A stretch of 64,000 bases of DNA from Roseivirga sp. BDSF3-8 (GTDB taxonomy: Bacteria > Bacteroidota > Bacteroidia > Cytophagales > Cyclobacteriaceae), in assembly GCF_041449215.1 (NCBI RefSeq), contig NZ_JBGNFV010000001.1:4295001-4359000 (forward strand). The letters are read 5' to 3'. Under the pieces are notes generated by a model that worked only from the letters and a program-made list of their open reading frames with translations, was not told the origin of the DNA and made no database searches. Shown piece by piece: positions 54,495 to 63,725 of this stretch. The first letter of the stretch is position 1; each line of letters begins with the position of its first letter. The translations under genes were made by a program, and so were the position numbers.

Positions 54495-55780
54495 GATAAT
54501 GGTATTTTTGAGCTATGAGGGTCTTTCTCAGGAAAATCCAGCTTTTCCATTAGGCGCTTTTCCAACTCCGGCGTAATCACATGTTCTATGGTTTCCGCGT
54601 CCTCATGCACATGATCAGGCGCTATATTGAGGTATTGTGTGAGGTAAAGCTCCCACAGACGATGCAGGCGCACCACCCGGCGGCTCTTATTGAAACCTAC
54701 GTTTGTCAATTCATAATTGTTTTTTATTTGCCTCAAATACCCGTGTCGCACCAGCCTTTTCAGTATATAGATAAGCGTACCTTTAGGGTAGCGGCGTCTT
54801 TCGCGAATCTCATCACTGGTACGGCTGGCCTTCCAGTCTTCAGCGTCTTCGCCCAGCAGGTAAAAAGTCTTAAGAATATTCTCTTCCAGCATTTGTAACC
54901 TGTTTCTGCGCTGGCGGAACATCCTGGGCAGTATCCCTTTGACCGGGGATAGAAAAAAAGATACTAAGGCGATGGTACTAAGCACAATTACTGTCCACGG
55001 ACCCGTAGGCATGGAAGGGGCCGTGTAGCTTATATATGCCCCGGCCAGCCCGCTAAAGGCACCGAAAATTGCCGCCAGCAATGCCATTACTTTAATATTG
55101 TCAGTCCAGAACTTGGCTGCAGCGGCCGGCGTGATCAGCATGGCTGCCATAAGCACCACTCCAACAGCTTGAATACCAACTACAACGGCCAGTACAGTAA
55201 GCGTAGTAAGAAGGAAATCCATAAACCGCACAGGCACCCCTGAGCTGGCCGCAAACTGAGGGTCGAAAGCGATCAGCTCCAGTTCTTTGAAGAATAGCAG
55301 TATGGTTAAGAGTAAAAGGCCTGCTACAATGCCGAACACGAGTACATCCTGCCCTACGAGCGCTGCCGCCTGGCCGAATAGAAAACTATCCAGCCCGGAC
55401 TGCCCTGCCGCCCCGGATTGCTGAATGATGGTAAGCAGTAATATGCCTATACCAAAAAATACACTTAAAATTAACCCAATGGCAGCGTCTTCTTTGATCC
55501 GGCTATGCCTCACGATCAGGTCTATAAGCAGAAGGGAAAGCCAGCCGGTGGCGGATGCCCCGATGATGAGATAGACCGGATTTTTGACCCCGGTCAGCAT
55601 AAAACTCAAGCAAATACCCGGCAGAATGGCGTGCGCTACAGCATCACCTACCAGGGCTTTTTTCTTGAGGAAAGTAAAGGTACCCACCAGCGCAGAGGAA
55701 GCCCCTAACAATACGGTGCCAATGGCTACATACCGTACATTAGGATCTGAGAATGAAAGGAATTCAATGAGTGTTTCCAT
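54491..55780 (-). CDS. Metal ABC transporter permease fused to a DtxR-like domain
   Basis: A 429-residue fusion. Residues 1-280 are an ABC-3 permease (KKKALVGDAVAHAILPGICLSFM). The remaining ~150 residues form a cytoplasmic tail resembling a DtxR/MntR repressor: a winged-helix-like part (YPKGTLIYILKRLVRHGYL, ELTNVGFNKSRRVVRLHRLWELYL) and the metal-binding/dimerisation part (DHVHEDAETIEHVITPELEKRL). The metal-ligand pattern HEDAE ... E is kept, so the tail could sense cytoplasmic metal and gate transport. It is 2 bases from the ATPase gene and overlaps the next permease by 4 bases. Confidence 0.9.
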   Translation of the reverse strand: METLIEFLSFSDPNVRYVAIGTVLLGASSALVGTFTFLKKKALVGDAVAHAILPGICLSFMLTGVKNPVYLIIGASATGWLSLLLIDLIVRHSRIKEDAAIGLILSVFFGIGILLLTIIQQSGAAGQSGLDSFLFGQAAALVGQDVLVFGIVAGLLLLTILLFFKELELIAFDPQFAASSGVPVRFMDFLLTTLTVLAVVVGIQAVGVVLMAAMLITPAAAAKFWTDNIKVMALLAAIFGAFSGLAGAYISYTAPSMPTGPWTVIVLSTIALVSFFLSPVKGILPRMFRQRRNRLQMLEENILKTFYLLGEDAEDWKASRTSDEIRERRRYPKGTLIYILKRLVRHGYLRQIKNNYELTNVGFNKSRRVVRLHRLWELYLTQYLNIAPDHVHEDAETIEHVITPELEKRLMEKLDFPEKDPHSSKIPLS

Positions 55781-55782
55781 GG

Positions 55783-56571
55783 CTACTTGTCCCTTGACGG
55801 AAACTGCGATTGCTTCATCAGTTCACTTACCTCAGTGAGCAATGTAAGTCTGCCACCGTAGGTTTCTTCCAGCAGGGCAGGGGTGAAGGCCTCATCTACC
55901 GGCCCGCTAGCTACCAGGCGCATGTTCAGTAAGATGACCCAGTCAAAGTAAGTGCTTACCGACTGCAGATCATGGTGCACCACCACTACCGTTTTGTTTT
56001 CACGCGACATTTCCTTAAGTAAAGTTATAATCGCTTTTTCGGTAGCTGCGTCCACCCCGGCAAAAGGTTCGTCCATGAAGTAGAGGTCTGCTTCCTGAGC
56101 TAAGGCCCGTGCCAGAAACACCCGCTGTTGCTGTCCACCGGAAAGCTGGCTGATCTGCCTTTTGGCAAAATTTTCCATGCCTACTTTACGCAAGCATTCC
56201 ATGGCCATCTCCTTGTCTGCTTTTCTCGGGCTTCGCATCAGGCCTATCTTAGCATACCTGCCCATGAGTACCACATCCATGGCCGAAGCAGGAAAGTCCC
56301 AGTCAACGGATTCACGCTGAGGTACGTAACTTATTTTTTGCCTGACATCGTCCAGTGGCTGGTCAAATAATTTGATAAATCCGCTACTAGCAGGAACGAG
56401 GCCCATTATGGCTTTGATGAGCGTGCTTTTTCCCGCTCCGTTAGGCCCCACTATTCCTACCAGCGAGCCGGCCGGCAAGGAGACATCCACTCCCCACAGT
56501 ACCGGTTTGCGGTGATAGCTCACCGTAAGATCGTGCACTTCCAGAATGGGATTTTCTACCTGGCGTATCAT
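55783..56571 (-). CDS. Metal ABC transporter ATP-binding protein
   Basis: A 262-residue ATPase with Walker A GPNGAGKST (about 40-48), signature LSGGQQQRVFLARAL, Walker B DLYFMDEPFAGVD and switch His in VVVHHDL. It belongs to the ZnuC/MntB/SitB group that powers divalent metal uptake. It shares one base with the upstream solute-binding-protein gene and lies 2 bases before the first permease. Confidence 0.95.
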   Translation of the reverse strand: MIRQVENPILEVHDLTVSYHRKPVLWGVDVSLPAGSLVGIVGPNGAGKSTLIKAIMGLVPASSGFIKLFDQPLDDVRQKISYVPQRESVDWDFPASAMDVVLMGRYAKIGLMRSPRKADKEMAMECLRKVGMENFAKRQISQLSGGQQQRVFLARALAQEADLYFMDEPFAGVDAATEKAIITLLKEMSRENKTVVVVHHDLQSVSTYFDWVILLNMRLVASGPVDEAFTPALLEETYGGRLTLLTEVSELMKQSQFPSRDK

Positions 56572-57497
56572 TATTTCAGTGAGTTTACAATTGTGTTCAC
56601 ATTTGTGCGCACCATCCCAAGGTAAGTTCCGGCCGCTGTGTCATCCGGGCCCATTGCATCCGAGTACAAGCTGCCACCTATTTTGACAATGTGCCCTCTC
56701 TCTCTGGCCCCTTTCACTACGGCATTGATTGCTTTTTCAGAAACGGACGTTTCTACAAATACTGCCTTGATTTTATTTTCAGTAATAAACTCTGCGAGGT
56801 TTTGTACATCCCTCACGCCGTATTCACTAAGGGTGCTGATGCCCTGCAGTCCGCGTACCTCTATATTATATGCGTTGCCAAAATAGTGGAAGGCATCATG
56901 TGCTGTGATCAGCACCCGCTGGCTGGAAGGGATCTGCCTGACCTTTCGGCGGGTTTCTTCGTGTACATCTTCCATCCGGGCGCGGTACGCCTCCCAGTTT
57001 TTCCGGTAGTATTCCGCATTAGCCGTATCCTGCCCCACCAAAAAATTCACTGCGTTTTCCATAGCTGCCTGCCAGAGAGAAACATCAAACCAGATGTGCG
57101 GATCAAATGCATCCTGATACCCCGGCGCATGGAGCAATCTTGAAGTGTCCACACTTTCTGCCACCGCAAAAACCGGCTTTTGTCTCGCCAGCTTTTCCAG
57201 TACTTCACCCATTTTTCCTTCGAGGTGCAGGCCATTATAAAATATCATGTCTGCACCGGTCAGTTTTTTCAGGTCTCCCTGCGACGCCTTATATACATGT
57301 GGATCTACACCGGGGCCCATGATTTCTGTAACGGTGGCTGAATCTCCCGCTACTTCGCGAAGCACATCTGCGATCATACCCGTGGTGGTTACCACCTTCA
57401 GCTTACCCGGTTTACCGTCTTGCTGATTTTCATTATCCCCGCAGGCGGTTAACAGAATAGCTATAAGTATCAGCCCGCTAAAAAATTTTAGTTGCAT
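56571..57497 (-). CDS. Metal-binding lipoprotein of the ABC transporter (cluster A-I)
   Basis: A 308-residue solute-binding protein with a lipobox LLTAC (Cys19). Metal ligands typical of Mn/Zn/Fe-binding cluster A-I proteins are seen: His67 (VDPHVYK), a His near 130 (DPHIWFD), a later Glu (FVETSVSEK) and Asp (LYSDAMGP). The short acidic/His-rich loop found in dedicated zinc binders is absent, which favours manganese or iron. It follows the DtxR-type repressor gene by 6 bases. Confidence 0.94.
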   Translation of the reverse strand: MQLKFFSGLILIAILLTACGDNENQQDGKPGKLKVVTTTGMIADVLREVAGDSATVTEIMGPGVDPHVYKASQGDLKKLTGADMIFYNGLHLEGKMGEVLEKLARQKPVFAVAESVDTSRLLHAPGYQDAFDPHIWFDVSLWQAAMENAVNFLVGQDTANAEYYRKNWEAYRARMEDVHEETRRKVRQIPSSQRVLITAHDAFHYFGNAYNIEVRGLQGISTLSEYGVRDVQNLAEFITENKIKAVFVETSVSEKAINAVVKGARERGHIVKIGGSLYSDAMGPDDTAAGTYLGMVRTNVNTIVNSLK

Positions 57498-57503
57498 AAA
57501 AAA

Positions 57504-58160
57504 TTATTCCGTGATGAGAAGGTTTGCTGAAACCTCCCTCGATACAAAAATCTGTTTCTTTCCGTCGAGCTCTATTTCCATCGATCCGTCGAACTCCACC
57601 CGGTCCTTAACTTTCACCCGGGCCCCGAGGTAAGCACCTACTTTATCCAGGTATTGAAGAAAGGCGGCACTGCTGTCTTTGACTGCCACAATCTTGCCTG
57701 TCTCTCCAACCTCCAGGTCACTGAGCGGCGACTGTTCCTTTTCCGAAAACTCTCCGTTCTCATCCGGAATCGGATCTCCATGAGGATCATATTTCGGGTA
57801 CCCCAGAAACTCATCCAACTGGTGGATGAGTAGAGGTGACTGAATGTGCTCCAACTGTTCCGCTACTTCGTGTACCTCGTCCCAATTGAATTTTAATTTC
57901 TCTACCAGAAATACCTCCCAAAGTCGATGTTTTCTGATCACTAAAAGTGCCACTTTTCTTCCCGCCACCGTTAGACTCACTCCCTGGTACTTTCGATAGG
58001 AGACGAGCTCCTTGGCAGAAAGTTTTCGCAGCATGTCACTGACGGATGCCGGCTTCGTGTTTAGCCGATCTGATATCGCGTTCGTCGTCACCTTTCCTTC
58101 TCCTTCGGTGGACAAATGGTAAATCGCTTTGAGATAATTCTCTTCCGCTAGACTGGGCAT
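57504..58160 (-). CDS. DtxR/MntR-family metal-dependent repressor
   Basis: A 218-residue regulator: winged helix (1-70; KVTTNAISDRLNTKPASVSDMLRKL), metal-binding/dimerisation domain (about 70-135; HRLWEVFL, EVHEVAEQLEHI) and a C-terminal FeoA/SH3-like domain (about 145-218). It probably represses its own operon when Mn2+ or Fe2+ is plentiful. It is the first gene of the five-gene transporter operon, and two DtxR-like palindromes lie upstream. Confidence 0.93.
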   Translation of the reverse strand: MPSLAEENYLKAIYHLSTEGEGKVTTNAISDRLNTKPASVSDMLRKLSAKELVSYRKYQGVSLTVAGRKVALLVIRKHRLWEVFLVEKLKFNWDEVHEVAEQLEHIQSPLLIHQLDEFLGYPKYDPHGDPIPDENGEFSEKEQSPLSDLEVGETGKIVAVKDSSAAFLQYLDKVGAYLGARVKVKDRVEFDGSMEIELDGKKQIFVSREVSANLLITE

Positions 58161-58197
58161 TCCTTTTTAAAAATTCTACGTCTGAAAATAGAGCAAG

Positions 58198-58213
58198 TTC
58201 AGGTAAACCTAAA
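58198..58213. promoter_or_regulatory. DtxR-like operator, proximal, one mismatch
   Basis: TTCAGG-TAAA-CCTAAA, an inverted repeat with one mismatch, 38 bases upstream of the repressor start. It resembles the better copy at 58299 and the known DtxR box style (TTAGG ... CCTAA). Confidence 0.6.
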
Positions 58214-58298
58214 AATATGTTTCGATAAAACCAAAAGCTGACACACTGTCAGGTTGGTTTGCTAAAAATTATAGTAAATTAGCGTGACTTAAAATAAG

Positions 58299-58314
58299 TT
58301 TAGGTTAGCCTAAA
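58299..58314. promoter_or_regulatory. DtxR-like operator, distal, perfect palindrome
   Basis: TTTAGG-TTAG-CCTAAA is a perfect 6+6 inverted repeat, close to the classical DtxR/IdeR box half TTAGGTTAGCCTAA. It lies 139 bases upstream of the repressor gene in an AT-rich region. The remaining gap (58161-58549) holds no gene. Confidence 0.65.
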
Positions 58315-58549
58315 TTTAATACCCAAACAATATTCGGTTGTAATATATAGGTTATAGATTTTGTCTATAACTATCTTGTTAAATAAGTTAAATAGCTGTA
58401 AATCAGATATTTAATAAGTTTGTTGTGAAGTGGTTTTGAGGGGTAAAGTGTGCCTTATTATTAGACTAAATGCAGGATAGAGGGTATTGAAGCCAGGTTT
58501 TACGAATTACCTGATGAAATTATTAGTAAGTAGAAAATGATATAAAGGC

Positions 58550-59665
58550 TTAATTCAGCAACTGAGAGACTGCTGTCGTAAATGCTTCGCCTTCCGGAGC
58601 CCAGAGAACTTCCTTACCGGGCATTTTTGTGTAAAAACCCGTGGTATTAAGGGCCTCAGACACCTTCTCAGCCGGAGCAGTAGCAAAATCAATCGCGATA
58701 GCGGCATTATATCGGCTACATATCCTTTCCAGAGGCGGATTTTGTTGTAAGAGGATGGGTTTTTTGAGGGCGAGTGCCTCATACAGTTTGGTGGGTACCT
58801 TATTTTCCGTGCTCTTATCAGGTTTCAATGGCAGGAGGACCACATCTGCGGCCACTATGTGCCTCACAATCTCTTCATAGGGCAGAGGAAAGGCCTCCTG
58901 TATGAGCTCTATGAACGGAAATGGAGCCACCATGTCCTCTAGCTGCTCTCTGAAGCCTTCTATGGCCGAAAATCCGGCAATGGTAAGCCGGCAGGCCCTG
59001 TGTTTCTGTAATCGGACGGTAAACAATATGGCTTCTTTAATCCCACGACTAGGATGTAGTGTGCCAGTATATACCAAATGAAGTGTTTTTATCTCCTTAA
59101 TTGGAAAATATTCTTCTGCAAGGGTTCCCCGGTACTTGTTTTCCAGTACCAGTATTGGCCTGTTTTTCAGGTAAGGCATTTGATCCGGATAGCACTTTTC
59201 CGCTACCACTATCAGGTCGGCAAAGGGAATAAAAATGCGCTCTTTTAGTCTTACCAGCCAGGCCGACAGGTGACGAATAGCAGCAGGAAGGCTATTTCCA
59301 TAGCGTATATTACGAGAATGGTTTTCCTGAACGTCATAGCATATTTTTGAGCCAAATAAAAGTTTGTATGTTATCGTAACTATCTGAAAATCAATGCTAC
59401 TAACTACGATCAGATCAGGATTTACTTTAAGCAGATAAATAGTAAATTTTATAGGTGCTGTAAAACGTCTCCAGCTCAGTCTGTTAAAATCGAAAAGAGG
59501 AATGAAGGTAATGCCTGCAGAAGGGGGAAGATTTTTTGACTTAAAGCCTATGATATTTATGGCATATTTACTTGTTTGGGCCACCGATAGGGCCAGTTTT
59601 AGATACATTCTGGGCTCTGTGACCGGTTTCAGAAGGGATGTAAACAGTATTTTCTTCCGAGCCAT
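58550..59665 (-). CDS. Glycosyltransferase, GT4-like
   Basis: A 371-residue GT-B-fold glycosyltransferase. The C-terminal half shows HLVYTGTLHPSRGIKEAI, then the donor-binding block VVLLPLKPDKSTENKVPTKLYEALALKKPIL with the typical Glu in KLYEA. The acceptor is unknown; surface polysaccharide synthesis is likely. It is divergent from dapD with only 44 bases between starts, and no other polysaccharide genes lie nearby. Confidence 0.88.
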   Translation of the reverse strand: MARKKILFTSLLKPVTEPRMYLKLALSVAQTSKYAINIIGFKSKNLPPSAGITFIPLFDFNRLSWRRFTAPIKFTIYLLKVNPDLIVVSSIDFQIVTITYKLLFGSKICYDVQENHSRNIRYGNSLPAAIRHLSAWLVRLKERIFIPFADLIVVAEKCYPDQMPYLKNRPILVLENKYRGTLAEEYFPIKEIKTLHLVYTGTLHPSRGIKEAILFTVRLQKHRACRLTIAGFSAIEGFREQLEDMVAPFPFIELIQEAFPLPYEEIVRHIVAADVVLLPLKPDKSTENKVPTKLYEALALKKPILLQQNPPLERICSRYNAAIAIDFATAPAEKVSEALNTTGFYTKMPGKEVLWAPEGEAFTTAVSQLLN

Positions 59666-59709
59666 AAATAAATTATTACCGAAATATCAATAAATATTTC
59701 CATTCGGCC

Positions 59710-60522
59710 ATGGAATTAAAGGACCTCATAGAAAGAGCGTGGGAAAATCGCGAGTATTTGAAAGAGAAGGAGACGCTGATAGCTATCAAAACCATTATTG
59801 ATGAGCTTGATAAAGGCACTAAGCGCATTGCGGAGCCTTCCGGAGATGGCTGGATAGTCAATGAATGGATAAAAAAGGCAGTAATCCTTTATTTCCCTAT
59901 TCAGAAAATGCAGGTCATAGAGACCGGCCCGTTCGAATTTCATGATAAGATTAAGTTAAAGTCCGGCTTTGATAAGCTGGGCGTGAGAGTCGTTCCCCAT
60001 GCTATTGCCCGGTACGGATCATTTCTCTCCAAAGGTGTCATCATGATGCCCTCATACGTTAATATAGGCGCTTATGTAGGCGAAGGTACCATGGTAGATA
60101 CCTGGGCCACCGTCGGCAGTTGTGCTCAGATAGGGTCCAATGTGCATCTTAGCGGGGGAGTAGGCATAGGGGGCGTATTAGAGCCTGTACAGGCAGCTCC
60201 TGTAATTATAGAAAACAATGCTTTTATTGGGTCCCGTTGTATCCTTGTAGAAGGTGTAAGGGTAGGAAAAGAGGCTGTTTTAGGGGCGAATGTCACCATC
60301 ACAGCCAGTAGCAAGATCATTGATGTCACCGGTGATGAGCCTGTGGAGTATAAAGGATATGTACCCGAGCGATCTGTTGTGATTCCCGGTAGCTACACTA
60401 AAAAGTTTCCGGCCGGAGACTTTCAGGTACCCTGTGCCCTCATCATTGGCAAGCGTAAGGAGAGTACGGACAAAAAGACCTCTCTGAACGAGGCACTCAG
60501 GGAAAACGACGTCGCTGTCTAA
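59710..60522 (+). CDS. dapD: Tetrahydrodipicolinate N-succinyltransferase
   Basis: A 270-residue enzyme of the succinylase branch of lysine and meso-diaminopimelate synthesis, using succinyl-CoA. The N-terminal helical domain is followed by a left-handed beta-helix of hexapeptide repeats (VNIGAYVGEGTMVDTWATVGSCAQIG, NVHLSGGVGIGGVLEP) that forms trimers. Length and sequence match DapD throughout. Single gene with its promoter in the 44-base gap to the divergent glycosyltransferase. Confidence 0.97.
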   Translation: MELKDLIERAWENREYLKEKETLIAIKTIIDELDKGTKRIAEPSGDGWIVNEWIKKAVILYFPIQKMQVIETGPFEFHDKIKLKSGFDKLGVRVVPHAIARYGSFLSKGVIMMPSYVNIGAYVGEGTMVDTWATVGSCAQIGSNVHLSGGVGIGGVLEPVQAAPVIIENNAFIGSRCILVEGVRVGKEAVLGANVTITASSKIIDVTGDEPVEYKGYVPERSVVIPGSYTKKFPAGDFQVPCALIIGKRKESTDKKTSLNEALRENDVAV

Positions 60523-60646
60523 ATTTTATCAGCCTGTCCTGTAAGATTCTTAGCCTCATTGCTCTAGACTTTTACTTCATGCTGTGTATCTTTAAGATTG
60601 TACCGGTAACTATTCCGGTACTTCTGATTTTATCGAAACCGGCAGC

Positions 60647-61465
60647 ATGTTAAATAATATTTTATTATTTCTCTACCTCTTTTCTGCTTCAATCTTTGCT
60701 TCAGGTGATGACTCAAAGGTTGTTGATAGTCAGTTTGTTGTAAACAAAGGAGAGAAACTGGAGTACAAGGTAAGCTTTGGCTTCCTGACTGTAGGTGAGG
60801 CTACCATGAAGGTACGTGAAAAGACCTATCGCGTACAGGATGCAGGTTGTTATAAAGTAGATATTTTCGGAAAGACCAGTGGGGCTGTGGGTTGGGTGAC
60901 CCGGGTAAATGATCATTGGGGTGCCTACATCGATAAAGAAAGCTATCAGCCCTACATTTCCTACCGGAATATTGAGGAGGGAAGGTACAGAAAGAATGAA
61001 CTTGTACGCTTTTACCACGAATCCGGTAAAGTGGAAGCTAAAGAGGTCAATCAAAAGACCGGTGAGTATAAAGAACCCACTATTTACGATGCCAGGGGCA
61101 AGCAGCTCTTCGATATGATCGGCGGCTACATGCACTTAAGGTCCATTGATTTTGATAGCTACGAGATAGGGGACACTATAAAGGTTGATGCCTTCTTTGA
61201 AGATACGATTTATGATTTTCGCATCATTTACCAGGGAAAAGACGTTGTAAAGACTAAAGTAGGTAGCGTAAGGGCCTTCAAACTGGTACCGATCATGCCC
61301 GACAATAAGCTGTTTGATGGTGAAAATGCAATAGCTACCTGGTTTTCAGACGATCAGAATAAAATTCCTCTGAAGGTAAAAGCTGATATGTTCGTAGGTA
61401 GTGTTACAGTTGACCTCGTAGACCATCAAAACCTTACATCCCCTCTTGCCCTGGTAGAAGACTAG
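60647..61465 (+). CDS. DUF3108 domain protein, exported
   Basis: A 272-residue protein with an N-terminal signal peptide (NNILLFLYLFSASIFASG) and a DUF3108 domain (KGEKLEYKVSFGFLTVGEATMKV ... RVNDHWGAYID ... IYDARGKQLFDMIGGYMHLRSID). Family members are periplasmic lipid-binding-like proteins without established function. It follows dapD on the same strand after about 125 bases. Confidence 0.9.
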   Translation: MLNNILLFLYLFSASIFASGDDSKVVDSQFVVNKGEKLEYKVSFGFLTVGEATMKVREKTYRVQDAGCYKVDIFGKTSGAVGWVTRVNDHWGAYIDKESYQPYISYRNIEEGRYRKNELVRFYHESGKVEAKEVNQKTGEYKEPTIYDARGKQLFDMIGGYMHLRSIDFDSYEIGDTIKVDAFFEDTIYDFRIIYQGKDVVKTKVGSVRAFKLVPIMPDNKLFDGENAIATWFSDDQNKIPLKVKADMFVGSVTVDLVDHQNLTSPLALVED

Positions 61466-61634
61466 ATATCTCTCTGCCTGTTCCACAAACTTTTATGAAT
61501 ATCCTGCTGTTTTTTACTCTTACTAAGAAGCAGAGGTAATGTATTGCCTCATTCTTCACATTTAAATTTGTATTGCACTATTGTGCCTCAAGGGAAACCT
61601 TTATTTTTGTGGGCGCAATTGAAAAATAGAACTG

Positions 61635-62237
61635 ATGAGATACCTCAAAGTATACCTGCCGGTAGTCATACTGAGCCTTATGTCATGGGCCTGTGAATCG
61701 GAAGAGCAGATGGCGGGTGATAAGTACTTTAACCAGAAGGATTATGAAAAGGCCATTGAAGCCTATACTACTCACCTGGAAACATCTCCTAATGATGTGG
61801 AAAGCATCTATAACCGGGGAGTGGCTTACGCTGAAACCGGGCAGGGGGAGAAGGCTGTAGCTGACTGGAATCGCATTCTTGAAGACGATGAGAATCACTT
61901 TTATGCCCTGATGAGCCTTGGAAAGCACTTTTTTGAGCAAAAAGAATATGGGGAGAGCGCCTTTTATTACGAAAGAGCCTATAAGGCGAAAGATCAGAGT
62001 TCAGAGGCAGCCTTTCAGACTGGCCGTGCATTTCACAAGGCAGGCAAAACAGCACCTGCATTGAAAATGTACGATGTGGCGATCAGGCTTGACCCTAACA
62101 TGGGAGAAGCTTACCTGTACCGTGGGGCCCTTAATGTTTATCTGAAAAAACAGTCCAGCGGCTGTGCTGATTTCCTTAAAGCAAACGAGTTAGGAGTTGA
62201 AGAGGCGCAAAGTGCTCTCTCTAATTATTGTGGGTAG
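61635..62237 (+). CDS. TPR-repeat lipoprotein
   Basis: A 200-residue protein with a lipobox-like LMSWAC (Cys19) and about four tetratricopeptide repeats (DYEKAIEAYTTHLETSPNDVESIYNRGVAYAETGQGEKAVAD and following). It is probably an outer-membrane or periplasmic scaffold lipoprotein. It stands alone between the DUF3108 and flavoprotein genes in the same direction. Confidence 0.88.
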   Translation: MRYLKVYLPVVILSLMSWACESEEQMAGDKYFNQKDYEKAIEAYTTHLETSPNDVESIYNRGVAYAETGQGEKAVADWNRILEDDENHFYALMSLGKHFFEQKEYGESAFYYERAYKAKDQSSEAAFQTGRAFHKAGKTAPALKMYDVAIRLDPNMGEAYLYRGALNVYLKKQSSGCADFLKANELGVEEAQSALSNYCG

Positions 62238-62305
62238 AGACCTTATCCTATACACTAAATAATTGTGTGTAATATTCTGTTTTTCAGTAATTTAAGTTTT
62301 AGCTA

Positions 62306-63529
62306 TTGCAGCCTGTTGTAGCCGTTATCGGCGGAGGGGCCGCCGGTTTTTTCGGTGCGCTCACTATTGCAGCTCATCGGCCGGGTGTGCGCGTGATGAT
62401 TTTTGAAAAGACCGGTAAGGTCCTTTCAAAAGTAAGAGTCAGTGGAGGGGGCAGGTGCAATGTTACGCACGACTGCTTTCAGCCAGGTAAGTTGGCCACC
62501 TTTTACCCACGCGGCGGCAGGATGCTGAAGAAGCTTTTCGGTCGGTTTTCTGCTTCCGATACGGTACAGTGGTTCAAAGAACGTGGCGTAGAGCTCAAAA
62601 CGGAAGCTGACGGGCGCATATTTCCTGTGTCGGATTCTTCTCAGACCATCATAGACCTGTTTATGCGCGAGGCTTCACGCCTTGGAGTGGAAATCAGGAC
62701 ACGCTGCGTTGTCACTGAAATAGCTCCGGATGATGAAGGTTTTAGTCTGACTACGTCTGAAGGTATGATGAGGGCCAATAAGGTACTGGTGTCTGCCGGC
62801 GGTCATTCAAAAGAATCTGCATACGACTGGCTGAAAAACCTCGGGCATGAGATTATTCCTCCCGTTCCCAGTCTTTTTACATTTAATGTACCCAGGGAAG
62901 GCCTGAATGACCTTGCCGGAATAGCACTTCCTGATGCCAGGGTCAAAGTAGAGGGAAGTAAGTGGGAATATACCGGACCCTTGCTCATTACCCATTGGGG
63001 CTTTAGCGGGCCTGCCGTACTAAAGACCTCCGCCTGGGCGGCCCGGGACTTTTTTGAGAAAAAGTATGCCTTCAACATTCATGTCTCATGGAATGCCTCC
63101 GCAGGGGAGGAGGCGGTAAGAGCCCTTATCCATACCTATCTTTCTGACCATGGTACCCGTAAGATCCACAAATATCCCCTGATGGATTTGCCGCAACGAC
63201 TGTGGACCCGGCTGTGTGAGCGCGCAGAAATAGAACCGAATCGTACCTGGGCAGAGCTCCCCAAAAAGAACCGGAACAAGCTGGTTGAAGAGTTGGTGAG
63301 AAGCCACTATACCGTAGCTGGTAAAACAACTTTCAAGGAAGAGTTTGTAACAGCCGGTGGTGTAGCGCTTACATCTGTTAATGCTAAAACAATGGAAAGT
63401 AAACATATTAATGGTATGTACTTTTCAGGTGAAATACTGGATGTGGACGGCGTCACCGGGGGCTTCAATTTTCAAGCGGCATGGAGCACCGCATTTATAG
63501 CGGGAAAGGCTATTTCAACATCCATTTAG
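62306..63529 (+). CDS. HI0933/YhiN-like FAD-dependent oxidoreductase
   Basis: A 407-residue flavoprotein with the N-terminal dinucleotide motif VIGGGAAGFFGA, the family block GKVLSKVRVSGGGRCNVTHD, and the C-terminal GEILDVDGVTGGFNFQAAWSTAF. The reaction is not established for most members. The gene uses TTG as start (62306): an in-frame stop (TAG) lies just upstream at 62300-62302, and the first ATG comes far inside the nucleotide-binding fold. Confidence 0.92.
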   Translation: MQPVVAVIGGGAAGFFGALTIAAHRPGVRVMIFEKTGKVLSKVRVSGGGRCNVTHDCFQPGKLATFYPRGGRMLKKLFGRFSASDTVQWFKERGVELKTEADGRIFPVSDSSQTIIDLFMREASRLGVEIRTRCVVTEIAPDDEGFSLTTSEGMMRANKVLVSAGGHSKESAYDWLKNLGHEIIPPVPSLFTFNVPREGLNDLAGIALPDARVKVEGSKWEYTGPLLITHWGFSGPAVLKTSAWAARDFFEKKYAFNIHVSWNASAGEEAVRALIHTYLSDHGTRKIHKYPLMDLPQRLWTRLCERAEIEPNRTWAELPKKNRNKLVEELVRSHYTVAGKTTFKEEFVTAGGVALTSVNAKTMESKHINGMYFSGEILDVDGVTGGFNFQAAWSTAFIAGKAISTSI

Positions 63530-63676
63530 TGTTTTGTGCCTAAATATCTTTTTAGAGCGATTATTATATTATTACCAAACGATCGTTAAAATAGGATGTG
63601 CTTTATAAATTAGATTTTACCGGGGAATGATGTTTTTTTTATAATTTGGTTGATTACTTACATCATTTTCAGGGCA

Positions 63677-63706
63677 TAAAAAAAGCCGGTATTATTTACC
63701 GGCTTT
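63677..63706 (-). terminator. Terminator of the 3-hydroxyacyl-CoA dehydrogenase gene
   Basis: The perfect 10-bp stem AAAGCCGGTA / TACCGGCTTT lies 20 bases beyond the stop at 63726. On the minus strand it is followed by a run of T. Confidence 0.85.
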
Positions 63707-63725
63707 ATGGTAAGTTATCTGCAGG

